DNA from: CAZFDT01 sp964518335
GTDB taxonomy: Bacteria; Planctomycetota; Phycisphaerae; Phycisphaerales; Phycisphaeraceae
Assembly: GCA_964518335.1 (NCBI GenBank)
Contig: CAZFDT010000012.1
Coordinates: forward strand, 26,895-90,894
Length of the DNA: 64,000 nucleotides
Direction of reading: 5' to 3'
Part shown: in pieces, positions 25,845 through 33,454 of the stretch
Position numbering within the stretch: the stretch's first letter is position 1
Layout of the letters: each line of letters opens with the position of its first letter
Notes under the pieces: generated by a model
The model's database searches: none
Told to the model about the DNA's origin: nothing
Seen by the model: the letters and a program-made list of their open reading frames with translations, nothing else
Position numbers and translations under genes: made by a program

Positions 25845-26371
25845 TGGCCCTCCGTCTCTTCCATCATGAACCGCGACAGCGTCCACGTGCGGTTCTTCGC
25901 GTCGCGCACCGTCACGGTGATGAGCAGACCCTCGACCGTCCCGCCCAGCGACGGCACGTTCTGCGAGGTGTATTGGCACGCCACCGTGCGCGTGAAGCCC
26001 TGATAGATCGCCGGGTACGCCACGCCGTGCAGGTCGGTGAGGGTCGTGGCCGTCTCGATCGCGCTGCTGGCGGGATAGCCGTGGTAGTCGTCGGCGTTGT
26101 CGTAGGCGGCGCGGGTGGTCTCGTTGCTCTCGGGCCCGAGCGTGGTCGACCCGTCGCTGGGGTCGGTGTAGGGCAGACGGAGGATTTCCTCCATCAGGGC
26201 CTCGGCCAGGAACAGGGCCCGCGCCTGGTGACGGGCGTCGGCGGTCTGCACGTGCCCGGTCGAGATGGTCTGCGTGATGACCACGACGACGAAGGCGAGG
26301 ATCGCCGCCGCCGCCAGCACTTCGACAAGTGTGAATCCCCTGCTTTCACCGCGGGGACGTGGCCTGTGCAT
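25841..26371 (-). CDS. Prepilin-type protein (GspI/PilV-like)
   Basis: 176 residues. The ATG at 26371 is preceded by GGAGG, so it is preferred over the longer frame. RGFTLVEVLAAAAILAFVVV near residue 11 is the prepilin cleavage and helix. The downstream region (ALFLAEALMEEILRLPY) resembles GspI/PilV proteins. It is coupled to the next gene and divergent from the third pseudopilin gene at 26501. Confidence 0.82.
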   Translation of the reverse strand: MHRPRPRGESRGFTLVEVLAAAAILAFVVVVITQTISTGHVQTADARHQARALFLAEALMEEILRLPYTDPSDGSTTLGPESNETTRAAYDNADDYHGYPASSAIETATTLTDLHGVAYPAIYQGFTRTVACQYTSQNVPSLGGTVEGLLITVTVRDAKNRTWTLSRFMMEETEGQ

Positions 26372-26500
26372 CGTGACCTCCACGGCTAATGTCGGCAGAT
26401 TGTCGGTCCCGGTGAAGTCCACAGCAGCGTCCGCATCCGGTTATCCGTCCCGCCGCCAAACCGTACGCCCCAATCGGCCGATGACAGGAGCGGAACCGCC

Positions 26501-27052
26501 ATGCCCATGACCGACCCGACCATCCTGACGCCGCCCTGCCGGGGACGCCGCGGCTTCACGCTCGTGGAGGTGCTGCTCGTCGTCGTCGTGCTGGCGATCG
26601 TCGCCGCCGTGGCCACAGCGCGCATCGGCAAGACCGACAGCCAGAAGCTCATCGGCGCCGCCCAGATCCTCGCCGCCGACCTCGCCTTCGCCCAGATCGA
26701 GTCGATCACCAAGGGCGAAGACCCGCGCGTCGTCGTCTTCAACACGCCCAGCACCGCCGGCAGCGTCCACGGCTACCACATCGCCGCCGCCGCCACACCC
26801 AACACCCCCATCACCAATCCCGTCGGCAAAGGACCCTACGAAGTCCGCTTCGGCTTCGGCCGCGCCGCGCCGCTCGACGGCGTCACCATCGCCGGCCAAT
26901 CCGTCGGCGGCGACGCCAGACTCGGCTTCGGCCTCTACGGCCAACTCGACCAGACCACCAACGCCACCATCACCCTCGCCTGCAGCGGCAAGTCCATCAC
27001 CCTCACCATCGACGCCATCACCGGCGAAACCACCATCGGCAACGTGCAGTAG
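26501..27052 (+). CDS. Prepilin-type protein (GspH/FimT-like)
   Basis: 183 residues, with AGGAG shortly upstream of the ATG. RRGFTLVEVLLVVVVLAIVA is the class III signal. The following segment, AAQILAADLAFAQIESITKG, matches the GspH/FimT pattern of an early helix region, then a beta-rich domain. Together with the two divergent genes it forms a minor-pseudopilin set (H, I and J types). No secretion ATPase or outer-membrane gene lies in the window. Confidence 0.85.
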   Translation: MPMTDPTILTPPCRGRRGFTLVEVLLVVVVLAIVAAVATARIGKTDSQKLIGAAQILAADLAFAQIESITKGEDPRVVVFNTPSTAGSVHGYHIAAAATPNTPITNPVGKGPYEVRFGFGRAAPLDGVTIAGQSVGGDARLGFGLYGQLDQTTNATITLACSGKSITLTIDAITGETTIGNVQ

Positions 27053-27109
27053 CCGCGACATTCGTGCATCACAGATCGCCCCCGCGCGGCCGTCGCGTCG
27101 CTCGCTGTC

Positions 27110-27285
27110 GGGCGAACCCTCACCTGCTTCATCGCCCCCCAATGGGGCGATGAAGCTGTCCTCCCCCTGGGAGGGGGAGGAGAAAGAGAGCGGCACGACG
27201 ACGCCGCTGCAGTTGTCTCCTCCCCCTCCCAGGGGGAGGACAGGCCCAGCCGCGAAGCGGCGCCAGGCCAGGTGAGGGTTCGCCC
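27110..27285. repeat. 176-base nested inverted-repeat element
   Basis: Outer arms GGGCGAACCCTCACCTG (27110-27126) and CAGGTGAGGGTTCGCCC (27269-27285) pair perfectly over 17 bases. Inside, 27-base arms at 27157-27183 and 27216-27242 also pair perfectly (pyrimidine-rich, CCTCCCCCT core). A separate 12-base hairpin, CTTCATCGCCCC/GGGGCGATGAAG, lies at 27127-27155. No open frame runs through it. It looks like a non-autonomous repeat or a structured RNA. Confidence 0.85.
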
Positions 27286-27326
27286 TCCAGTCACCGACGC
27301 CCGACGCGGCGGTAGGATGGTCACGT

Positions 27327-27659
27327 ATGAAGCTGCCTAACGGGGACAAGGCGGTCGTGCCGGATGACAAGCTCTACGGCTATCTGTTGAACGAGGGGCA
27401 CGAGACGCAGCCCGGCCATGCGGTGCTCTTCCGGGTCCTGCTGGGCATCACGCCCGCCAACGCCGATCGTTTGCGAAGTGCGTTGCTCGATGCCGCGGCA
27501 GGCCAGCCCGCACGATACGGCGACCCCAGCCCGTTCGGCGTCAAGTACGAAATCGAGTTCGAGATGGACGGCCCTCGCGGGCGATATACTGTCTTGAGCG
27601 TGTGGATCATCGAACATGGCAAGGACCGCCCTCGCCTGGTGACGGCCATCATCCCGTAA
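27327..27659 (+). CDS. DUF6883 protein
   Basis: 110 residues. The whole protein follows the DUF6883 pattern: MKLPNGDKAVVPDDKLYGYL at the start, then GHAVLFRVLLGI, then KYEIEFEMDGPRGRYTVLSVWI, and a C-terminal PRLVTAI. This small domain is found alone and at the end of large secreted toxin-like proteins; its activity is not established to my knowledge. AGGATGG precedes the ATG. It is followed after 4 bases by a DUF4926 gene, a common pairing. Confidence 0.75.
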   Translation: MKLPNGDKAVVPDDKLYGYLLNEGHETQPGHAVLFRVLLGITPANADRLRSALLDAAAGQPARYGDPSPFGVKYEIEFEMDGPRGRYTVLSVWIIEHGKDRPRLVTAIIP

Positions 27660-27663
27660 TCCG

Positions 27664-27897
27664 ATGGACAAGACCATCCACGAGCACGATTCGGTCGTCC
27701 TGCTCCGCGACCTGCCCGACCAGCGGCTGATCGCCGGGGACAGTGGCGTGGTGGTCTATGTGTACGACAACGTCCCCGCCTACGAGGTCGAGTTCCCCAA
27801 TCCTGGGCAATCGCCTCGCTATATCGTCGTGACCGTCGAGGCCAGGGACGTCTTGAAGCTGCAGCCCGCCTCGCGGCCCAAGCAGGCGGTGGCGTGA
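27664..27897 (+). CDS. DUF4926 protein
   Basis: 77 residues forming a small beta-barrel-like pattern: VVLLRDLPDQRLIAGDSGVV, then YEVEFPNPGQSPRYIVVTVE, then a Val-rich end. This matches DUF4926. It is close behind the DUF6883 gene and almost certainly cotranscribed, so the two may act as a pair, possibly toxin and antidote. That is inference from neighbourhood. Confidence 0.75.
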   Translation: MDKTIHEHDSVVLLRDLPDQRLIAGDSGVVVYVYDNVPAYEVEFPNPGQSPRYIVVTVEARDVLKLQPASRPKQAVA

Positions 27898-27903
27898 ACT
27901 CGA

Positions 27904-28590
27904 TCACGGCTTGTGGTCTGCACCGCACTCCGGGCAGCGCACCGGCTCGACCAGCCCGGTGAGGTTGTACCCGCACCGCTCGCACACCGGATACCCCAGC
28001 CGCTTGCGCCGCCATCGCCGCAGGACCACTGCAACACCCCACACTCCCACCGCGCAAAACAGCGTGTTGACCGCAAACCCCACCGGCATCGGCACCAGCG
28101 GCAGACGCCGCTGCGGATAAGCGCCCAACCAAGCGGGCAGATCGCTGGTGTTGTAGCCCCGCCATACGATCACGCGCCAGGGCAACTGCCACTTGATCGG
28201 CATGCTCGCCACGTTGCGCCCGGACGTGTGGACGTGCGACTGCAAAGCAGGCAGCGGCCAACCCGCGACACGATACTCGTCGCGCGGCCACGGGTAGCGA
28301 TGCCAGACCACGTGGCCCGTGGCCTGCGGATAGCCCGCGGGCTCGGACAGACACCAGCCCCATCCACCCTCTGCAAACCAGTACGCCATCTCACCGTTGG
28401 GCGCCGGCCAGATCGGAAGATGCTGACCCGTCTCGATCAGTAGATACGGGTTGACCTTCCACACTTGCGGCGACCACATCACGCACGCCCACGCCACGAG
28501 TACGTTGGCCGCCGCGCCCAGGAGAAGGGCACAGACGACGCGCGGGAAGGTGAGGTGTCGTCGCATCCGGCTGCACCTGGCACGCATCAC
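27904..28590 (-). CDS. Membrane protein with C-terminal zinc ribbon
   Basis: 228 residues. An N-terminal hydrophobic segment (about 17-40) and a second near 175-195 place the middle part outside and the C-terminus inside. The end, CERCGYNLTGLVEPVRCPECG, is a four-cysteine zinc ribbon typical of planctomycete membrane proteins of unknown role. Its ATG overlaps the stop of the small gene upstream (28587) by four bases. Confidence 0.75.
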   Translation of the reverse strand: MMRARCSRMRRHLTFPRVVCALLLGAAANVLVAWACVMWSPQVWKVNPYLLIETGQHLPIWPAPNGEMAYWFAEGGWGWCLSEPAGYPQATGHVVWHRYPWPRDEYRVAGWPLPALQSHVHTSGRNVASMPIKWQLPWRVIVWRGYNTSDLPAWLGAYPQRRLPLVPMPVGFAVNTLFCAVGVWGVAVVLRRWRRKRLGYPVCERCGYNLTGLVEPVRCPECGADHKP

Positions 28591-28802
28591 CGTTGGCGAT
28601 AGGCGTCCCGGCGTTCCTGCATGTACTGATCCAACGGCCGCGATGGCTCGCCGCGGCGCGACTGCAGCACCGTCAGATCGAACAGGTCCTCGCGCGTCCG
28701 ACTGTCTTGCGCCAACTCCGCGAGCACGGCGGCACGTTCCTTCCGTGGCAGCGCCCGAAAGGCTGTCATGAACACTTCAGCGGTCGCTTGCGCAGCGGTC
28801 AT
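28587..28802 (-). CDS. Small hypothetical protein, antitoxin-like size
   Basis: 71 residues from the ATG at 28802; a GTG at 28808 is an alternative. Helical: TAEVFMTAFRALPRKERAAV, LAELAQDSRTREDLFDLTVL, then a basic C-terminus. It resembles the short helical proteins often found in front of RelE-type toxin genes, but the downstream coupled gene is a membrane protein, not a toxin. Function unknown. Confidence 0.55.
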   Translation of the reverse strand: MTAAQATAEVFMTAFRALPRKERAAVLAELAQDSRTREDLFDLTVLQSRRGEPSRPLDQYMQERRDAYRQR

Positions 28803-28895
28803 AGACACGACTCTTGCGTGAAACGCACGTCATTCCAGCATGCGCCCGCCCTCTGCCGTTGGCCGCTCGCTGAGCGATCGGATCGCTACGTGCCG

Positions 28896-30731
28896 TCACC
28901 TGGCGGCCTTGAGCCGTTGCTCGAGTGCGTCGAGTTCCTCGACGAGTCCCTTGGGCAGGCGGTTGCCGAACTTGGCGAAGTGTTCGCGCATGCCGGGGAT
29001 TTCGGCGAGCCAGCCTTCGAGATCGACCTTGAGGAGTTGGGCCAGGTCGTCGTCGCTGACCTTGAGGCCGGTGAGGTCCAGGGCGTCCTTGGCGGGCAGG
29101 TTGCCGATGGGGGTTGCGGTGGCGGCGGCGGAGCCTTCGCAGCGCTCGAAGACCCATTTGAGGACGCGGCTGTTTTCGCCGTAGCCCGGCCAGAGCCACT
29201 TGCCTTCGGGGCTCTTGCGGAACCAGTTGACGAAGAAGACCTTGGGCATTTTGACGCCGGGCTTGGCGCCGAGCTTGAGCCAGTGGGCCCAGTAGTCGCC
29301 CATGTGGTAGCCGCAGAACGGGAGCATGGCCATGGGGTCGCGGCGCAGTTGCCCGACCTTGCCGAAGGCGGCGGCGGTCATCTCGCTGCCCATGATCGAC
29401 CCGAGGAACGTGCCGTGCTGCCAGGATCGGGCCTCGTTGACGAGGGGGACCACTGTCGCGCGGCGGCCGCCGAAGAGGATGGCGCTGATGGGCACGCCCC
29501 TGGGGTCCTGCCACTCGCTGGCGATGACCGGGCACTGGCTTGCGGGTGCGGTGAAGCGTGCGTTGGGGTGGGCGCCCTTGTCCTTGCTGGCGGGGGTCCA
29601 CTCGTGGCCTTTCCAGTCGATGCCTTTGGCCGGCGGCTCGCCGTCGAAATCCTCCCACCAGATGTCGCCTTCGGGCGTGAGCACGCAGTTGGTGAAGATG
29701 GTGTTCTTCGTGATGGTGCGCATCGCGTTGGGATTGGACTTCATGCTCGTGCCGGGCGCGACGCCGAAGAAGCCCGCTTCGGGGTTGATGGCGTACAGTT
29801 GACCATCGGCGCCGAACTTCATCCAGGCGATGTCGTCGCCGACGGTTTCGACCTTCCAGCCGCGGATGGACGGCTCCATCATGGCGAGGTTGGTCTTGCC
29901 GCACGCCGAGGGGAACGCGGCGGCGATGAACTTCACCACGCCCTTGGGGTTGGTGATCTTGAGGATGAGCATGTGCTCGGCCATCCAGCCCTCGTCGCGG
30001 GCCTGGACGGAGGCGATGCGCAGGGCGTGGCACTTCTTGCCCAGCAGGGCGTTGCCGCCGTAGCCCGATCCGAAGGACCAGATCTCGCGGTCCTCGGGGA
30101 AGTGGGTGATGTATTTCTTGTTGACGTCGGGCTCGCAGGGCCAGGGCACGTCCTTCTGGCCTGCCGCCAGCGGCGCGCCGACCGAGTGCAGGGCCTTGAC
30201 GAATGCGCCATCGGTCCCCAGCACGTCGAGCACCTTGCGGCCCACGCGGGTCATGATGTGCATGTTGGCCACGACGTAGGGGCTGTCGGTGATCTCAATG
30301 CCGATGTTGGCGATCGGGCTGCCGATCGGGCCCATGCTGTAGGGGATGACGTACAAGGTGCGGCCCTTCATGCACCCTTCGTACAGCGGGCGCATCTCGG
30401 CGCGCATCTTGTCGGGGTCGGCCCAGTTGTTGGTGGGGCCGGCGTCGTCCTTGCTCCTGCTGCAGATGAACGTGCGGTCCTCGACGCGGGCGACGTCGGA
30501 CGGGTCGCTGCGCACGAGGATGCTGCCGGGCCGCTTGGCCGCGTTGAGCCGCGTCGCCGTGCCGCCTTGGACCATCAGATCGATCATGTGGTCGTACTCG
30601 GCCTGGCTGCCGTCGCACCAATGCACACCGTCGGGCTGGCACAGCTCGGCCACGTCGCCGACCCAGTCCAGCAGCTTCTGGTTGCGCGTCATGTCGGTCG
30701 CCGCGATCCCGCTCGTTCCTGTCGTAGCCAT
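28896..30731 (-). CDS. pckG: Phosphoenolpyruvate carboxykinase, GTP type
   Basis: Converts oxaloacetate and GTP to phosphoenolpyruvate, the entry of gluconeogenesis. 611 residues, normal length. The hallmark P-loop with reactive cysteine is FPSACGKTNLAMM (273-285, Cys277), followed by GWKVETVGDDIAWMKFG (291-307) with metal-binding aspartates. YGGNALLGKKCHALRIAS is also conserved. AGGAG precedes the ATG. It is expressed from its own promoter at 30836-30863 with a 98-base leader. Confidence 0.96.
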   Translation of the reverse strand: MATTGTSGIAATDMTRNQKLLDWVGDVAELCQPDGVHWCDGSQAEYDHMIDLMVQGGTATRLNAAKRPGSILVRSDPSDVARVEDRTFICSRSKDDAGPTNNWADPDKMRAEMRPLYEGCMKGRTLYVIPYSMGPIGSPIANIGIEITDSPYVVANMHIMTRVGRKVLDVLGTDGAFVKALHSVGAPLAAGQKDVPWPCEPDVNKKYITHFPEDREIWSFGSGYGGNALLGKKCHALRIASVQARDEGWMAEHMLILKITNPKGVVKFIAAAFPSACGKTNLAMMEPSIRGWKVETVGDDIAWMKFGADGQLYAINPEAGFFGVAPGTSMKSNPNAMRTITKNTIFTNCVLTPEGDIWWEDFDGEPPAKGIDWKGHEWTPASKDKGAHPNARFTAPASQCPVIASEWQDPRGVPISAILFGGRRATVVPLVNEARSWQHGTFLGSIMGSEMTAAAFGKVGQLRRDPMAMLPFCGYHMGDYWAHWLKLGAKPGVKMPKVFFVNWFRKSPEGKWLWPGYGENSRVLKWVFERCEGSAAATATPIGNLPAKDALDLTGLKVSDDDLAQLLKVDLEGWLAEIPGMREHFAKFGNRLPKGLVEELDALEQRLKAAR

Positions 30732-30835
30732 GCTGGTCTCCTGAAATTCACCGCGTGCTGCAGGCTGGGGGTTGATCCGTTCGCCACACGGACAAGATCA
30801 TCGCGCCTTTCCCTGCACAACTCAAGCGCTACAAA

Positions 30836-30863
30836 ATAATACAAAATGGTCGTTTGATGTCAA
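30836..30863 (-). promoter_or_regulatory. Predicted sigma-70-type promoter of pckG
   Basis: On the minus strand TTGACA (30858-30863), a 16-base AT-rich spacer, then TATTAT (30836-30841). The start point would be near 30829. Predicted from sequence only. Confidence 0.7.
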
Positions 30864-30884
30864 CCGGCGCGGCCTTGGGCGTTT

Positions 30885-32180
30885 TTACTCAGCGACGCGG
30901 TCCTCGGTCGCCGGGGCCGCAGGGACAGACGGGGGCGCCGGCGCTTCGCCCGCGGGCGCCGACGCCGACAGTTGATCCAGGATCGACAGGCTCCCCCCCA
31001 GCGCCGCCACCCGGCCCTGCTCATCCAGCAGCACGTAGCGCGGCAGCGAGCGGATGCGCAGCAGCGCCTGCAGGTTCACTGCAGCAGGCTGGGCGCATTG
31101 GGTCCACTGCGCCTGCGGCGCCAGGGCCTGCACCGACGCGCGGCCGCGCGACTGCTGCGACGCCTTGGCGTCGGCGAGCTTCGACGCCGGCGCCGCTGGG
31201 CCCAGGTCGATCGACACCACCTCGACGCCACGCTCCCGCAGACGAGGGTACGCCTCGGTGAGCTTGCCCAGCGAGGCGTGCGACGCCGGCCACCACGACG
31301 CCCACACGTGCATCAGCACCGGCTTGCCCGCGGCGTCCGATGTGGACCACTGGCCCCGGCCGTCGGCGTGCGGCAGCGTCGCCTCGAAACGCTGGCCCAG
31401 CACGTCGCAGTAGCCGTACCACTGCGCCAGGTGCTCGCGCAGCGTCGCGTCGTCGGTGGCGTCGGCCTGGGCGCCCAGCTCGGTCACGGCCGCGCACGCC
31501 TTGGCGCTGTCGCCCCGGTCGTCGTACAGCCGCAGCAGTGACAGCCGCACGTCCGTGGCGATCTGCCGCGCCGCTTCGTCATGCTCGACGGCGTCGCCGG
31601 CCTTCTGCCGCGCGGCGACGAACTGCTCCAGCCGTGCGATCGCACGTCGCTGCCGCTGTGGCACGTCGCCCGCGCTGTTGTTGAGGTCCAGCAGGTCGGC
31701 CTGAAGCAGCCAGAAGTCGCCGACCGTCTCGGCGGCGGGCTCGGGGATCGCCTTGACCTCCTCGGCGGCGGCGCGAAGCTGGCGGTTGCGCGACGCGCCT
31801 TCGTCGGTCTGCTGGTCCCGGTATGCCTGCTGCGCCAGGGCGTTGTAGCTGCGCAGCTCCAGGTTCCCCGCCTCCAGCCGCGCCCGCGGTGACGGCGCCT
31901 GCTTCGAGTACACGTTCGACCGCTGTGCCAGCGCCTCGATCTGGGCCGCCGTCTGGTCCCGCGCCTCGCCCACCGGCAGGCCCGAGTCGCTGAGCACGCG
32001 ATCGAGCTGCTCACGGATGCGCAGCAGATCCGCCTCCGCCTCCGCCCCCGCCCCCGGGAGTGAGGCCTCTGGCGCGGCGGGCGCGGCGGGCGCCTCGGGC
32101 GCGGGCGCGTCCTGGGCGCGGCAGACGGCGGTGAGCGACAGGGCCACTGCAACGATGATGGTGGGCGTCAGGTGCGTCAT
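30885..32180 (-). CDS. Exported thioredoxin-fold protein lacking active-site cysteines
   Basis: 431 residues from the ATG at 32180, which overlaps the upstream stop (ATGA). A signal peptide (TIIVAVALSLTAVCRAQ) is followed by a Pro/Ala linker, a long helical region (about 48-260) and a TlpA-like thioredoxin domain from about 262. The active-site position reads HVWASWWPASHASL (293-300 in WASWWPAS), where a redox protein has WCxxC. Both cysteines are replaced by Trp and Ser. The domain therefore cannot do disulfide exchange and may bind a partner instead. A Pro/Ala tail closes the protein. Confidence 0.75.
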   Translation of the reverse strand: MTHLTPTIIVAVALSLTAVCRAQDAPAPEAPAAPAAPEASLPGAGAEAEADLLRIREQLDRVLSDSGLPVGEARDQTAAQIEALAQRSNVYSKQAPSPRARLEAGNLELRSYNALAQQAYRDQQTDEGASRNRQLRAAAEEVKAIPEPAAETVGDFWLLQADLLDLNNSAGDVPQRQRRAIARLEQFVAARQKAGDAVEHDEAARQIATDVRLSLLRLYDDRGDSAKACAAVTELGAQADATDDATLREHLAQWYGYCDVLGQRFEATLPHADGRGQWSTSDAAGKPVLMHVWASWWPASHASLGKLTEAYPRLRERGVEVVSIDLGPAAPASKLADAKASQQSRGRASVQALAPQAQWTQCAQPAAVNLQALLRIRSLPRYVLLDEQGRVAALGGSLSILDQLSASAPAGEAPAPPSVPAAPATEDRVAE

Positions 32181-33061
32181 GGCGTCGAGTCGAACTGGGC
32201 CAGGGCGTCGGCGGCGTCGGCCAGCAGCATGCCCGTCATCGCGCGGTGCCGGGCGTACTCGTCGGCGGCCGTCGCCTGTGCCGACGACACGTCGTGCAAC
32301 TGCTGCTCGGCCAGCGGGACCGTGCGATCCGACCACAGCCCCGCGAATACGCCCCAGGGCTGCGTCGTGGTGTAATCCGGCTGCGTGTGCTCCAGATGAT
32401 AGCTGCCGATCTCTTCGACGCGGCGCGCCCACGTCCGGTTCCGCCGCAGCAGCGCCACGTTGGCCAGGGCGTGCAGCCCGCACAGCTCCGCGTACGTCCA
32501 GGCGTCCGGCGAGGCCTCGGGCGACGGGCGGTGCAGGCTCCCACCCGGGCCGGGCTGCGACACGACCTGATGCACGATGCCGTCAGCGACCTCGGCGTCC
32601 ACGTCGCGCTGGGCGACATGGGCGAACTCGGCCAGGCACAGCGCCTGCCACAGCGCCAGGGCCGCCTGCGACGGCGGGGGCGGTCGGTCGGCGAAGTTCT
32701 CGACGCTGCGCACCGGCTCGACGCTGGCCGGCAGCGCGTCCTCGCACGCCGTCCACGCTCCGGCCGACATCGATTCGTACCGCCGCGCGAACGCCCGCAG
32801 GTGCAAGTGCAGCACGAATGGGTGGTACACGTCGCGGCGATGCCCCGACGCATCGGCCAGCATCGTCCCGCCGGCCGCCAGCGCGCGCAGGCCACGCGCC
32901 AGCTCGCCGTGCAGCGCGGCGTCGTCCTCGAGCAGCAGCATGGCGGCCGGCACGCCCAACGCCACGCCGTCGCGCTCGACCGTCGCGCGCAGCGCCGCGG
33001 TCGCCATCGGCAACACCATGGCGCGGTATCGGCTAAACTTTCCCGCCATCGCGTCCGTCAT
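32177..33061 (-). CDS. Hypothetical helical protein, partner of the thioredoxin-fold gene
   Basis: 294 residues from the ATG at 33061 (33049 is an alternative). Mostly helical, with conserved-looking blocks YHPFVLHLHLRAFARRY and YHLEHTQPDYTTTQPWGVFAG. The repeated helical pairs suggest an alpha-alpha barrel, but no family is recognised. No signal peptide is evident. It is translationally coupled to the exported thioredoxin-fold gene and divergent from the Rieske gene, 29 bases apart. Confidence 0.65.
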   Translation of the reverse strand: MTDAMAGKFSRYRAMVLPMATAALRATVERDGVALGVPAAMLLLEDDAALHGELARGLRALAAGGTMLADASGHRRDVYHPFVLHLHLRAFARRYESMSAGAWTACEDALPASVEPVRSVENFADRPPPPSQAALALWQALCLAEFAHVAQRDVDAEVADGIVHQVVSQPGPGGSLHRPSPEASPDAWTYAELCGLHALANVALLRRNRTWARRVEEIGSYHLEHTQPDYTTTQPWGVFAGLWSDRTVPLAEQQLHDVSSAQATAADEYARHRAMTGMLLADAADALAQFDSTP

Positions 33062-33090
33062 CGCCTGCAATCCTACGGAGTGCCTTCCCC

Positions 33091-33450
33091 GTGGCCAAGT
33101 GGATCGACATCGGCAGCCTCGGCGACTATCCGCCCGGCAGCAAGACCTGCCTCGACGTGGACGGCCGGTCCATCGTCGTCTGCCGCCTCGCCCCCGGAAC
33201 CCCCGGAACCCCCGGAGGCCCCGGTTCACTTGACGGCGGCGTGTGCGCCCTCGTCAACATCTGCCCGCACGCCGGCCTGCCCCTGGGTGAGGGCGAGTTG
33301 ACCGGGGCCGTGCTCACCTGCCCGTTCCACGGCTACGCCTTCAACGTCGCCACCGGCCGCAACATCGACTATCCCGACGACATCCCCGTCGCCCGCCTGC
33401 CCGTCCGCGTCGTCGAGGACCGGATCGAGGTCGAGGTGGACCCCGAGTGA
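33091..33450 (+). CDS. Rieske [2Fe-2S] ferredoxin-like protein
   Basis: 119 residues, GTG start with GGAG upstream. The two cluster-binding boxes are CPHAG (Cys58, His60) and CPFHG (Cys77, His80), spaced as in soluble Rieske ferredoxins of the NirD/dioxygenase type. It probably passes electrons to an oxygenase or reductase not in the window. An odd GTPGTPGGPG stretch (about 36-45), encoded by repeated CCCCCGGAAC, interrupts the strand before the first box. It is 4 bases before the peptidase gene. Confidence 0.88.
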   Translation: MAKWIDIGSLGDYPPGSKTCLDVDGRSIVVCRLAPGTPGTPGGPGSLDGGVCALVNICPHAGLPLGEGELTGAVLTCPFHGYAFNVATGRNIDYPDDIPVARLPVRVVEDRIEVEVDPE

Positions 33451-33454
33451 CGCC

